From NCBI GenBank assembly GCA_041648505.1, contig JBAZOY010000086.1, positions 1 to 8,504 of the forward strand: a DNA stretch of 8,504 nt. Reading direction: 5' to 3'. This document shows positions 1-6,402 of this stretch, in pieces. The number at the start of each line of letters is the position of its first letter. Position 1 is the first letter of the stretch. The DNA comes from JBAZOY01 sp041648505 (GTDB lineage: Bacteria > Desulfobacterota > Syntrophia > Syntrophales > CG2-30-49-12). The notes beneath the pieces are model-generated. The model was not told the DNA's origin, ran no database searches, and worked only from the letters and a program-made list of their open reading frames with translations. The translations under genes and the position numbers were made by a program.

Positions 1-230
1 TCCGCAAAACCACAACACCGCCCTTTTTTAAAGGCCTGAATACATCCAATGGCTTCCCCTCCACTTATAACGATTCCCTCAACCCCGGAGATCCCAAATG
101 CCTGTTCCAGCACATTGTTCAATGCAATTACCCGCCCCTTGCTGTCCATGATGAAGATCCCCCACGGGATCGACTCGAACAGGTTTTTTAAGAAAATATT
201 TTGCTCAAGAATGTTTTTATCAGGTATCAT
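1..230 (-). CDS. PAS-domain signalling protein, N-terminal part (runs off the left edge)
   Basis: Only the first 76 residues are visible. The start is the ATG at 228-230, preceded by an AAGAGGT-like ribosome binding site at 243-249 with a rather long spacer of about 12 nt. After a short helical leader, residues about 14-62 read as the start of a PAS sensor domain: NLFESIPWGIFIMDSKGRV, then a helix containing ALNNVLEQAFG. It continues GGEAIGCIQAF and KKGRCCGFA, with cysteines at 63, 72 and 73. From memory of the family, PAS domains of histidine kinases and sigma-54 activators in Desulfobacterota often carry a GCxxA...GCG stretch followed by further cysteines. The output domain lies outside the window, so kinase, sigma-54 activator or diguanylate cyclase cannot be told apart. 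It may regulate the neighbouring catabolic genes, but this is inferred only from its position. Confidence 0.75.
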   Translation of the reverse strand, partial: MIPDKNILEQNIFLKNLFESIPWGIFIMDSKGRVIALNNVLEQAFGISGVEGIVISGGEAIGCIQAFKKGRCCGFA

Positions 231-387
231 TTTAAATATTTAACCTCTTGCGCACACGGCCTGCCATGCTCGGGATAGCTCCGACAATCTGCTTAATCGC
301 GAATTGAGAGACCGTTTTTTTTCTGGTAAGGAAATTATGGTTGAAAGTATGTACCTATTTAACAGGGATGGTATTGCCGATATACTT

Positions 388-393
388 ATTATA
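388..393 (-). promoter_or_regulatory. Possible -10 element upstream of the PAS gene
   Basis: The minus strand reads TCTATAATAAG, an exact TATAAT. No good TTGACA-like -35 hexamer is found at 16-18 bp; the best alternative, TGCAAG at 17 bp, is poor. It would give a leader of about 150 nt before the PAS start codon. In AT-rich DNA a lone TATAAT is common by chance. Confidence 0.25.
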
Positions 394-486
394 GAATATT
401 GACAAGTCCACTTGCATGTCTGTGTACCGATTGCGATTAGCCTCCGTCATCGAGAGTTTTCCCTATGAGAGGAGTATCTTATATAA

Positions 487-544
487 TTATCGTTATATGT
501 TTAGTGCCGCAAGTCCAAGAGCCTAAATGCCGCCACTGAGGTGA
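487..544 (+). repeat. Left inverted-repeat border of the 170-aa gene
   Basis: Read on the plus strand this begins TTATCGTTATATGT and continues TTAGTGCC. The reverse complement of 1144-1186 begins with the same 14 bases, then AAAGTGCC. Further in, both arms carry GCCTAAAT, three variable bases, and GCCACT-G/T-AGGT. The left arm is 15 bp longer because of an extra segment between AGT and GCCTAAAT that is itself bounded by GCC, so a deletion or insertion between GCC repeats explains the difference. The similarity spans the whole arm, which is more than a single operator would need. Confidence 0.6.
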
Positions 545-563
545 AAATTGTGTTGCCATCCTA

Positions 564-1076
564 TCATTTAATCTTTTCAGTTGTGTAACGGCAAATACCT
601 GTTTCGCCATACAAGGCATTGTGGTAACAGTGAAAACCCATAGGCTTAACCAAGTCATCCATGAACTCTATAAATGCCCTGCAGACTCCTGTACCAGGAA
701 ACGCCTCTCCCCAAGGACAATAGCTATGGTTTCTTACGCACCGTTCTGCTGTCATCTCCATCCCGGCAACCGTACATCCCATGATTTGTTCCTCAATAAA
801 AGCAATGAATTTACCGAAAGTTATAAGATCAGGCTCCTGTTCCTCACTTACACCCAAAAGTTTAGCCACATCCGGTAATAACTTCTCCCAGAATACCCAT
901 GTGCCAACCTTCTTAGTAATTTCAATCGCTTTTTCTTCACCAAATTCTTCCTCTAAGACTTTATGATAACCTCCCCAAGTTAATCCAGCAAGACGGTTGG
1001 CAAGATAAAATCTTTCCGTTGGCTCTAAGCGCGGCATATCTATCGCGGCCGGGTCAATCATTCTCTCTTTAATCAT
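564..1076 (-). CDS. Cysteine-rich 170-aa protein, possibly of the L-2-amino-thiazoline-4-carboxylate hydrolase-like family
   Basis: The ATG at 1074-1076 is supported by an exact AAGGAGG at 1084-1090 with 7 nt spacing, so the start is firm; a second Met at residue 6 is not preferred. There is no signal peptide or membrane segment, so it should be cytoplasmic. Residues about 1-95 are helical and acidic. The C-terminal half holds all six cysteines: 101, 113, 120, 132, 150 and 162, within RCVRNHSYCPWGEAFPGTGVC and GFHCYHNALYGETGICRY. The order of a CP motif, a spaced Cys, and a late C-x-aromatic motif resembles ATC-hydrolase-like proteins common in anaerobes, but I recognise this only loosely. 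A metal- or cluster-binding role, or a V4R-like ligand-binding domain, is also possible. It lies 235 bp downstream of the AOR gene and is bordered by inverted repeats on both sides. Confidence 0.65.
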   Translation of the reverse strand: MIKERMIDPAAIDMPRLEPTERFYLANRLAGLTWGGYHKVLEEEFGEEKAIEITKKVGTWVFWEKLLPDVAKLLGVSEEQEPDLITFGKFIAFIEEQIMGCTVAGMEMTAERCVRNHSYCPWGEAFPGTGVCRAFIEFMDDLVKPMGFHCYHNALYGETGICRYTTEKIK

Positions 1077-1083
1077 ATAACTC

Positions 1084-1090
1084 CCTCCTT
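1084..1090 (-). promoter_or_regulatory. Strong ribosome binding site of the 170-aa gene
   Basis: The minus strand reads AAGGAGG, 7 nt before the ATG at 1076. It is one of the two best Shine-Dalgarno sequences in the window and suggests the gene is well translated and not decaying, despite its odd flanks. Confidence 0.8.
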
Positions 1091-1143
1091 TTTTCTATTC
1101 AAGTACCATCCTATGACCAAGGACGATAACTCTACCGTGATCC

Positions 1144-1186
1144 TAACCTAAGTGGCATTATTTAGGCACTTTACATATAACGATAA
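1144..1186 (-). repeat. Right inverted-repeat border of the 170-aa gene
   Basis: This is the counterpart of 487-544 in inverted orientation. On the plus strand it ends ACATATAACGATAA at 1173-1186, the exact reverse complement of 487-500. A short palindrome, AACAT-GAA-ATGTT, overlaps its outer end at 1185-1197 and could be an operator. No target-site duplication is visible outside the two arms. Confidence 0.6.
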
Positions 1187-1250
1187 CATGAAATGTTCAC
1201 ATACATAAACTCATTTTTATAACCCTTTTCATGCTCTATTTTGTGTTTAA

Positions 1251-1280
1251 AAATATGAGCACCTTTTTAAAGTGCACTCT
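1251..1280 (-). terminator. Weak terminator-like hairpin after the AOR gene
   Basis: About 30 bp past the AOR stop the minus strand can pair GAG-(TG bulge)-CAC with GTGCTC across a short AT-rich loop, followed by ATATTTTT. The stem is only six pairs with a bulge, so it would be weak. It would separate the AOR gene from the 170-aa gene, which has its own strong ribosome binding site. Confidence 0.3.
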
Positions 1281-1311
1281 AATGATCTCAATTTTTTACA
1301 AATCAATCCGA

Positions 1312-3165
1312 TTATCCGTATATATCCTTCACAACGTCATCCATCCCGCCAAGCTCTTCAAGTGATTTGCAACTCGGTTTCCCGGTTTCTTCATCCCATT
1401 CCATGGCAGCAAAAAAATTACGCGCCATAGCCTTGTGGTCGATCGTAACGCCGGCAAGAGGCCCATATTCCAGGGGCGGTCCTCCTACCGATCTTTTGGG
1501 AAGCACAAAGTCAGATGGCTTGAAACCTTCACGCAAGTTGAACACATGCCTCAGACCCATAACGCGCTTTAATAGTTTCACCAAAGCTGTATCATCGAAA
1601 GTCCAGCCTGTCACAGCTTCCAGCAATTTTATCTCCATGTCGGGCATGACAAACATACTGAATATGCAGATTCCTGATATTTGCAGAAGTTCCATGCGGC
1701 TGGTCATTGCCACATCCGTTGGACCCGTGTCGCCGGTATCGTAAAACGATTTGTTTCTATTTCCCCCTTGCCACATTCCACCTTTTACATGGCGCGCCGG
1801 GGTAGGATCAACTTGATAAGTTCTCGCATATCCCGGATTGAACCTTGAGTCGTGCATAGGCAGCTCGATGCCCTTCACGGTCTGGAGATATTCAAAGCCC
1901 CTTCCCAATTTTTGGGCCGCGCCTGCAGAGCCCAGTGCTAATATTTTACCAAAACCTTTATTGTCCGCCATCGCCTGTGTGATTTCCACAATGGATTTGG
2001 CATTACCCCATGTCAAATCTATCCCTTCCGTTTCCTTTTTAGAAAGGATTCCATTTTCATAGCACTCGATAGCCCAGGCTATTGTTGCGCCTGCAGATAT
2101 AGTATCAAAGCCATAACGATTACATATATCATTACATTTGATAATTGATTCCGCATTATCATTCAGGCATAAGGTGCCGAAAGCAGCCGAGGTTTCGTAT
2201 TCGGGCCGGAAGGTTTCTTGAAGCGGCCACTCGCCGTCTTTTACTTCATAATCGGCACCGCACCCCACTATGCAATTAGCACAGGCGTACTTTTTTTTCA
2301 TATACTTGTTCATACTTATGGCGCTGATCTTTTCAGCTTTCTCCTCGCCGAAATCTGAGATACCCACCCCACCCCAGTTTTTTACGGGGCTGTCTCCGGA
2401 AAGAGCGCTCGCACCAGTAACCACACCGGTGCCAAATTTTCCAAAAGCTTCGGCCATTTGAGCAGTAGGTCCACTTTTCATTGAATCTCTAGCCATCATA
2501 TTTATTTCTCTAAGCTTTTCAGGGTTGGCCACCGGTACACTCCCCGTTCCCCTTACTGCAATTGCTTTGAGTTTTTTTGCGCCCATTACTGCCCCGGAAC
2601 CACCACGGCCAGCCGCCCGGTGCTTTTCGTTTATTATGCAAGCCATTAAAGACAGATTTTCACCGGCAGGTCCTATAACGGCTGCTCTAAGCCTTTTATC
2701 TCCTATTTCATCAATCAGTGAGTTGAGGCTCTCTACACTATCTTTGCCCCATATTTTTGCAGCATCCCGGATTTCAGCTTTGCCATCTTTGATCCAAATG
2801 TAGACCGGTCTGTCGGATGCCCCTGAAATAAAAACAGCATCATAACCAGCCTTCTTCAGTTCCGGACCGAAGAAACCTCCAGAGTTTGAGTCATTCCAGC
2901 CTCCGGTTACGGGTGACTTACAAACTACTGCAAATCTACTACCCATTAATGCCCCCGTGCCGCTCAATGGCCCGGCTATAAAGCCCAGCACATTGCCTGG
3001 CCCAAGCGGATCGGCACCCGGTTTCATCATGCTGTAGAGAACACGGACACCGATACCATAACCACCGACAAAGTTCCTTGCTGTATCTTCGTTAAGTTCC
3101 TTTTCTTCGATCTTCCCCTCGGTCAGATCCACGAAAAGCATTTTGCCGGTATATCCACCTGTCAT
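1312..3165 (-). CDS. Tungsten-type aldehyde:ferredoxin oxidoreductase (AOR family)
   Basis: At 617 residues this is full length; the Pyrococcus furiosus enzyme has 605. The N-terminal domain (about 1-205) shows family motifs: GGYTGKMLFVDLT, RFAVVCKSPVTGGWNDSNSG (77-96) and AGRGGSGAVMGAKKLKAIAV (185-204), which contact the bis-tungstopterin cofactor. The [4Fe-4S] ligands are C295, C298 and C302 (CANCIVGC), with C500 in SGIC as the fourth. RPEYET (320-325), GFDTIS (352-357) and ARH (457-459) match the usual active-site regions. Known members oxidise aldehydes to acids with ferredoxin, and some run in reverse; BamB of benzoyl-CoA reductase is a distant relative. The substrate is unknown. There is no signal peptide, so it is cytoplasmic. 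The ATG at 3163-3165 has a modest AGAAGG site about 10 nt upstream. The acyl-CoA ligase lies 157 bp upstream, which suits oxidation of an aldehyde and activation of the resulting acid. Confidence 0.93.
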   Translation of the reverse strand: MTGGYTGKMLFVDLTEGKIEEKELNEDTARNFVGGYGIGVRVLYSMMKPGADPLGPGNVLGFIAGPLSGTGALMGSRFAVVCKSPVTGGWNDSNSGGFFGPELKKAGYDAVFISGASDRPVYIWIKDGKAEIRDAAKIWGKDSVESLNSLIDEIGDKRLRAAVIGPAGENLSLMACIINEKHRAAGRGGSGAVMGAKKLKAIAVRGTGSVPVANPEKLREINMMARDSMKSGPTAQMAEAFGKFGTGVVTGASALSGDSPVKNWGGVGISDFGEEKAEKISAISMNKYMKKKYACANCIVGCGADYEVKDGEWPLQETFRPEYETSAAFGTLCLNDNAESIIKCNDICNRYGFDTISAGATIAWAIECYENGILSKKETEGIDLTWGNAKSIVEITQAMADNKGFGKILALGSAGAAQKLGRGFEYLQTVKGIELPMHDSRFNPGYARTYQVDPTPARHVKGGMWQGGNRNKSFYDTGDTGPTDVAMTSRMELLQISGICIFSMFVMPDMEIKLLEAVTGWTFDDTALVKLLKRVMGLRHVFNLREGFKPSDFVLPKRSVGGPPLEYGPLAGVTIDHKAMARNFFAAMEWDEETGKPSCKSLEELGGMDDVVKDIYG

Positions 3166-3322
3166 GTCAAAACAACCTTCTGTTATTTTTTAAGTAAGGG
3201 CCTAGAATAGTTAACCGTATGTAAATGTGCTAAAAAGCAAGTTATGATAAAGTAACAAGGTTAAAAAGTGTTAAAGAATTTCTGAGACCAAATTTCGAGA
3301 GATTACCGGAAGTGACTAGGGC

Positions 3323-4942
3323 CTACCGCTTCTTGATTTTATATCCCGCGGCCTCCCTGTCCCACAGATTATCATGCACACCCTCTTCCTTTAGCTTATA
3401 CTTGGCGATCTTTTCGCTGGCCGTGCGCGGGAAATCACTGCGAAACTCGACATACCTTGGTACAGCATACCAGGGCAATCCCTCTTCACAGAAGCGGATC
3501 AAGTCAACAGGGTCTATGGGTGCGGCGCCATCCTTAAGGACGATAGAGATCTTGACCTCTTCCTCACCCAGTTCTGCCCAGACGCCTGAGGCTGCTGACT
3601 CCCCGACACCGGGGTACCTATTAACCACTCTTTCGACTTCCGAGGCGGAGATATTTTCCCCCCGCCGCCGCATGCAATCTTTCTTGCGATCGATAAAGTA
3701 CAGAAAACCATTTTCATCTATTTTACCGTAGTCTCCAAAGTGATACCAGAGATTTCTGAAGGCCTCTACCGTTGCCTCAGGTTTTTTATAATATCCCGAC
3801 ATCATGGTAAAGGGTTCTTTGTGGCGGAATATGAATTCGCCTCGGACGCCCGGAGGGACCTCATTGTCGTCGTCATCGACTATCTTTATTTCACTATGCG
3901 GAAGAGGTTTCCCAATGCTGCCGACTGGTGTCTCCTCATCAAGAGGTGTTAACGCTACACAATTAGTCTCCGTGGAGCCAAGGCCTTGAATGAGCTTGAG
4001 ATTAAATCTCTTCTCAAAGGCGCGTTCGACATCCGCCATGGCAGGTACAGTTAGCACGATTCTGACTGGATTATCAGCATCATCATCCCTCTCTGGCTGC
4101 ATCCATATTACAGGAAACATGGAACCGAGGGAATTGAATACTGTTGCCTCGTATTTTCGTATGTCATCCCAGAACTTACTTGCGCTAAACCTCTCAACTA
4201 TCGCCATGGTCGTGCCCAACACCAATGTAGGCAGTACGGCAAGAAACTGCCCGGTCATATGAAACAGGGGCAAGCAGTTATATATCTTATCTTCCGGAGT
4301 AAGACCTAGGGCCTCAATATAAAAACTTGCGGCTGTATAACAGTGATTATGGCTGCAAATAACTCCCTTTGATGCTCCAGTAGTGCCTGAGGTATACATT
4401 ATGGCTAAAGGATCCATATAGCGAGGCCGCTCCGACTTCGGATCTTCGGCAGAACCTTCGAACAGGCGTTTATAAGGAATAATTTCAAACTTTGAATCGG
4501 GGATCTTTCCTTCGAATGAGGGCACCTTTCTTACTATTATCTTCTTCAGCTCAGTAAGCGAATCCTGGATATCACAAAATCTTTCAACGAGATCTTCATC
4601 AGCTACTATAACTTCAGCCCCGCCGTAGTTGATGAAGTACTCGAGCAATTCTCCCTTGAAGGCTGTGTTGACAACAGCTTCAACTGCACCAATCTTTCCC
4701 AGAGCAAACCAGGTGTATATGTATTCCGGGCAATTGGACATCATTATGCTCACGATGTCTCCTTTTTTTACACCGCTTTCTAGGAGCGAATTGGCAACAC
4801 GGTTCACCCTTTCTCCTAACTGAGCATAGGTTACAGTCTCCCCTGTTATATATCCGAATACTTTATCTGGAGACTTCCTGACCCTATCTTCCAAGACATA
4901 ACCAATTGTCCGCTGATCTCCTTCAAATTCTAGTTTATACAT
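3323..4942 (-). CDS. AMP-forming acyl-CoA synthetase (CaiC-like acyl-CoA ligase)
   Basis: This member of the ANL superfamily activates a carboxylic acid with ATP and CoA. Numbered from the ATG at 4940-4942 (539 aa), the motifs in order are: P-loop YTSGTTGASKG (183-193), GLGSTE (320-325), FGDYG (402-406), DRKKD with RRRGENISASEVE (418-437), and PRTASEKIAKYKL (505-517), where K511 is the expected adenylation lysine. RRRGEN and the TASEKIAKYKLKEEG tail resemble CaiC-type crotonobetaine/carnitine-CoA ligases and their unassigned relatives, so the substrate is not settled. An upstream in-frame GTG (4955-4957) would add five residues, but it sits inside the purine-rich AGAGGTGGAG, which serves the ATG at about 9 nt spacing, so I prefer the ATG. 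There is no signal peptide. The AOR gene follows after 157 bp. A hairpin at 4999-5027 separates this gene from the SDR upstream. Confidence 0.92.
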   Translation of the reverse strand: MYKLEFEGDQRTIGYVLEDRVRKSPDKVFGYITGETVTYAQLGERVNRVANSLLESGVKKGDIVSIMMSNCPEYIYTWFALGKIGAVEAVVNTAFKGELLEYFINYGGAEVIVADEDLVERFCDIQDSLTELKKIIVRKVPSFEGKIPDSKFEIIPYKRLFEGSAEDPKSERPRYMDPLAIMYTSGTTGASKGVICSHNHCYTAASFYIEALGLTPEDKIYNCLPLFHMTGQFLAVLPTLVLGTTMAIVERFSASKFWDDIRKYEATVFNSLGSMFPVIWMQPERDDDADNPVRIVLTVPAMADVERAFEKRFNLKLIQGLGSTETNCVALTPLDEETPVGSIGKPLPHSEIKIVDDDDNEVPPGVRGEFIFRHKEPFTMMSGYYKKPEATVEAFRNLWYHFGDYGKIDENGFLYFIDRKKDCMRRRGENISASEVERVVNRYPGVGESAASGVWAELGEEEVKISIVLKDGAAPIDPVDLIRFCEEGLPWYAVPRYVEFRSDFPRTASEKIAKYKLKEEGVHDNLWDREAAGYKIKKR

Positions 4943-5184
4943 TTTATATTTCTCCACCTCTTCTACTTGAGTATATGTTGCGTCATCTCGCCGATAAACT
5001 AAAAATAAGTGCCAACACTGCCGGCACCTTTAACTTCTCTGTAAAAAATCATGGCTTTTGCACAGAACAGAAGATTTTCTCCGAATATTGTCAATGGCAT
5101 CCGATAAAAAATTTTTATCTTTGTAATTCAGCAATACGTCCTGCCTATAAGATTAAAGTCAACGCAGACCAGAGCATAGAGCAA
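4943..5184. other. Spacer between the acyl-CoA ligase and the DUF1329 relic
   Basis: No gene is supported. A plus-strand reading frame crosses it, but it begins antisense inside the ligase gene and has no recognisable content. The part next to the ligase must hold its leader and any promoter. The minus strand has CATATACTC near 4965-4973 as a poor -10 candidate, with no clear -35. A terminator-like hairpin lies at 4999-5027. Confidence 0.5.
4999..5027 (-). terminator. Candidate intrinsic terminator upstream of the acyl-CoA ligase
   Basis: On the minus strand GTGCC and GGCAC (5023-5027 and 5009-5013) pair around a 9-nt loop, extendable by one G-T pair, and are followed at once by TTATTTTTAG. 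The stem is short but GC-rich, and the T tract is well placed. It would end transcripts from the SDR and DUF1329-relic side before the ligase, so the ligase probably has its own promoter. Confidence 0.4.
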
Positions 5185-5208
5185 TGCATGGTTTGTGGAC
5201 ACGACGGA
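5185..5208 (+). repeat. Left arm of a perfect 24-bp inverted repeat
   Basis: It contains GGTTTGTGGACACGACGGA and is matched base for base by the reverse complement of 5292-5315. The arms enclose 83 bp. In the intact DUF1329 gene the GTGGACACGACGG core encodes VDTT, so the repeat is made of DUF1329 coding sequence, not of a mobile-element end. Confidence 0.9.
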
Positions 5209-5289
5209 CCATGCTTCTTCTCATTCCGACGTAGTTGACTACCACCTGTATCCCTGGTACGAGCAGAGTAAGTACATCAGAAATCAGAC
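5195..5289 (+). pseudogene. DUF1329 relic, distal part, in inverted orientation
   Basis: The plus strand from GTG at 5195 reads VDTTDHASS and, from 5234, VDYHLYPWYEQSKYIRNQT. This aligns without gaps over 95 bp to residues 197-228 of the intact DUF1329 protein encoded on the other strand at 7497-7591, where the matching segments are VDTTGYASK and THYHLHPWYEKSGEIREQT. Similarity stops at 5289, where the right repeat arm begins. The fragment has no start of its own, and a stop lies just upstream in frame (5177-5179), so it is not a working gene. The part of the relic that should precede it lies on the minus strand at 5292-5565. Confidence 0.8.
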
Positions 5290-5291
5290 GT

Positions 5292-5315
5292 TCCGTCGTG
5301 TCCACAAACCATGCA
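5292..5315 (-). repeat. Right arm of a perfect 24-bp inverted repeat
   Basis: This is the reverse complement of 5185-5208. On the minus strand it continues the proximal DUF1329 relic, and its GTGGACACGACGG lies where VDTT is expected but in a shifted frame. A transcript through this region could form a 24-bp stem with an 83-nt loop. Confidence 0.9.
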
Positions 5316-5565
5316 GCGTTATGGATGTAAGTAATTGGTCACAGTGCAGAGTATTATCCCACATGACCTCATAGCCGTTCTTGGTGATCGCGAACGACGG
5401 TATCCCGGCAAAGGGGAATCCTTTCTCATCCGCACCGCACATACCATTCCCTAAGTTCGGATATTTCATAGAGTGAGACAATACTGTGGGTGTGTTCAGA
5501 TTATCCATAACCAGGAGTATCACGATCGCGCTCGGATAACGTTCATTCGGCATATGCTTGATTTT
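5292..5565 (-). pseudogene. DUF1329 relic, proximal part
   Basis: A minus-strand frame of 89 codons (5284-5553) contains ERYPS, then CGADEKGFPFAGIPSFAITK followed by NGYEVMW. These match VRYPS, GADKKGLPFAGIPFPIPK and TGYEVMW at residues 124-177 of the intact DUF1329 protein in this window, and the DNA is clearly similar over 5351-5440. Compared with the intact gene, it has about six extra codons between RYPS and GAD, one extra codon after GIP, and a net 4-nt loss before the VDTT codons that shifts the frame (HGLWTRR in place of VDTT). The first 120 or so residues and signal peptide are missing, as is everything after about residue 228. It begins about 25-35 bp past the SDR stop. It is a remnant of a second DUF1329 gene, not a functional small protein. 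Confidence 0.8.
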
Positions 5566-5588
5566 CCCTTCTGCACTATCTTCGCTGC

Positions 5589-6380
5589 CTACGATACATC
5601 ACATATCTTTGCCGTCCAACCACCGTCAGCAGCTATCATCGCGCCGTGGATGTAACTGGATTCATCAGAAGCCAGGAAAAGAGCAACATGAGCGACTTCC
5701 TCTGGCTGGGACCCCCTCCCCATTGGCATTTGTTGGCCTAGTAGCTCCACACTCCCCTTTGTTCCATCAATAACACGATGTTCTTCAAGAATACGCAATG
5801 CCATCGGTGTCAACATAAGGCCTGGTTCGATACAGTTAACACGTATGTTCTGCTTGCCGTATTCAACCGCTGCTACTCTGGTCAGCTGACATACACCTGC
5901 TTTTGCGGCACAGTAGGCCGGCATGCCGGCGAAACCGAGTTCGGCAACACCTGATGAGGTGTTCACTATTACACCGCCACCCTGCTTGAGCATCTGGATA
6001 ATACCATACTTCATACCAAGGAAAACGCCCTTGAGGTTGGTGGCGACGATCTTGTCATAATTCTCCTCGGTACACTCATGGGTGATCGCGATTTCCCCGT
6101 CTATACCGGCGTTGTTGAAGATAACATCCATCCGTCCATATTTATCAACCGCAGCTTTGATCATGTTCTGCACCTCAGCCGACTTAGAGACATCTGCCTT
6201 AACGAACAGTCCTTCTCCGCCTTGCTCCTTGATCATTTTGATGGTCTCTTGGCCGCCTTCAACATCGACGTCGGCAACCACTACTTTGGCCCCTTCTTTC
6301 CCAAACAATATTGCCGATGCCCTGCCCAATCCTGCCGAGCTTCCGGTTATCAGTGCTACTTTGCCTTTCAGTCTGTCAAT
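5589..6380 (-). CDS. Short-chain dehydrogenase/reductase (SDR), NAD(H)-type, with non-standard start
   Basis: This is a classical SDR. From the codon at 6378-6380 (263 aa) it reads LKGKVALITGSSAGLGRAS with the TGxxxGxG cofactor motif at 12-19. An acidic D37 after the second strand (VVVAD) favours NAD. Then come D63, NNAG (89-92), S142/S143, Y156-x3-K160 as the catalytic pair, EPG (185-187), and the usual GGW end. The only standard start in this frame, TTG at 6327-6329, would cut off the whole nucleotide-binding loop and cannot be the real N-terminus. Upstream, a TGA (6393-6395) blocks the frame after the ATT at 6378-6380, which has AAGGA about 7 nt before it. Either ATT is the start, or a one-base indel has separated an upstream ATG (6402, 6396 or 6412) from the body. 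It probably oxidises a hydroxyl group, but the substrate is unknown. The DUF1329 relic follows directly. Confidence 0.85.
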   Translation of the reverse strand: MDRLKGKVALITGSSAGLGRASAILFGKEGAKVVVADVDVEGGQETIKMIKEQGGEGLFVKADVSKSAEVQNMIKAAVDKYGRMDVIFNNAGIDGEIAITHECTEENYDKIVATNLKGVFLGMKYGIIQMLKQGGGVIVNTSSGVAELGFAGMPAYCAAKAGVCQLTRVAAVEYGKQNIRVNCIEPGLMLTPMALRILEEHRVIDGTKGSVELLGQQMPMGRGSQPEEVAHVALFLASDESSYIHGAMIAADGGWTAKICDVS

Positions 6381-6402
6381 TTTCCTGTCCTTTCATTTTC
6401 AT

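Larger units (their letters stand above)
231..563. other. Intergenic region between the PAS gene and the 170-aa gene
   Basis: I see no credible gene here. It is mostly AT-rich. It contains a possible minus-strand -10 box (388-393) and the left inverted-repeat border of the 170-aa gene (487-544), both listed separately. On the minus strand the copy's AT-rich end can also fold as ATATAA/TTATAT, too weak to be called a terminator. The roughly 260 bp between the repeat and the PAS start would be a long leader or promoter region for the PAS gene. Confidence 0.6.

Noticed and set aside
1367..2803. Several plus-strand open frames opposite the AOR gene
   Set aside because: They are antisense shadows of a strongly conserved coding region, with no ribosome binding sites or recognisable domains.
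3197..3327. Repeated AGGGCCTA on both sides of the ligase-AOR gap (about 3197 and 3317)
   Set aside because: Only 8 bp, nearly palindromic, and overlapping the ligase stop region; expected by chance often enough.
4989..5015. Sigma-54-like promoter (minus strand TTGGCACTTATTTTTAG)
   Set aside because: The TGGCAC half is good, but the GC of the -12 element is missing at the required distance; the same bases are better explained as the hairpin and T tract of a terminator.
4906..5238. Plus-strand 110-codon frame with several cysteines (QCMVCGHDGPC near its end)
   Set aside because: It starts antisense inside the ligase gene, has no ribosome binding site, and its last part overlaps the inverted DUF1329 relic in a different frame from the one that matches DUF1329.
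6327..6329. TTG as the SDR start
   Set aside because: It would remove the TGxxxGxG nucleotide-binding loop, which is clearly encoded just upstream in the same frame.
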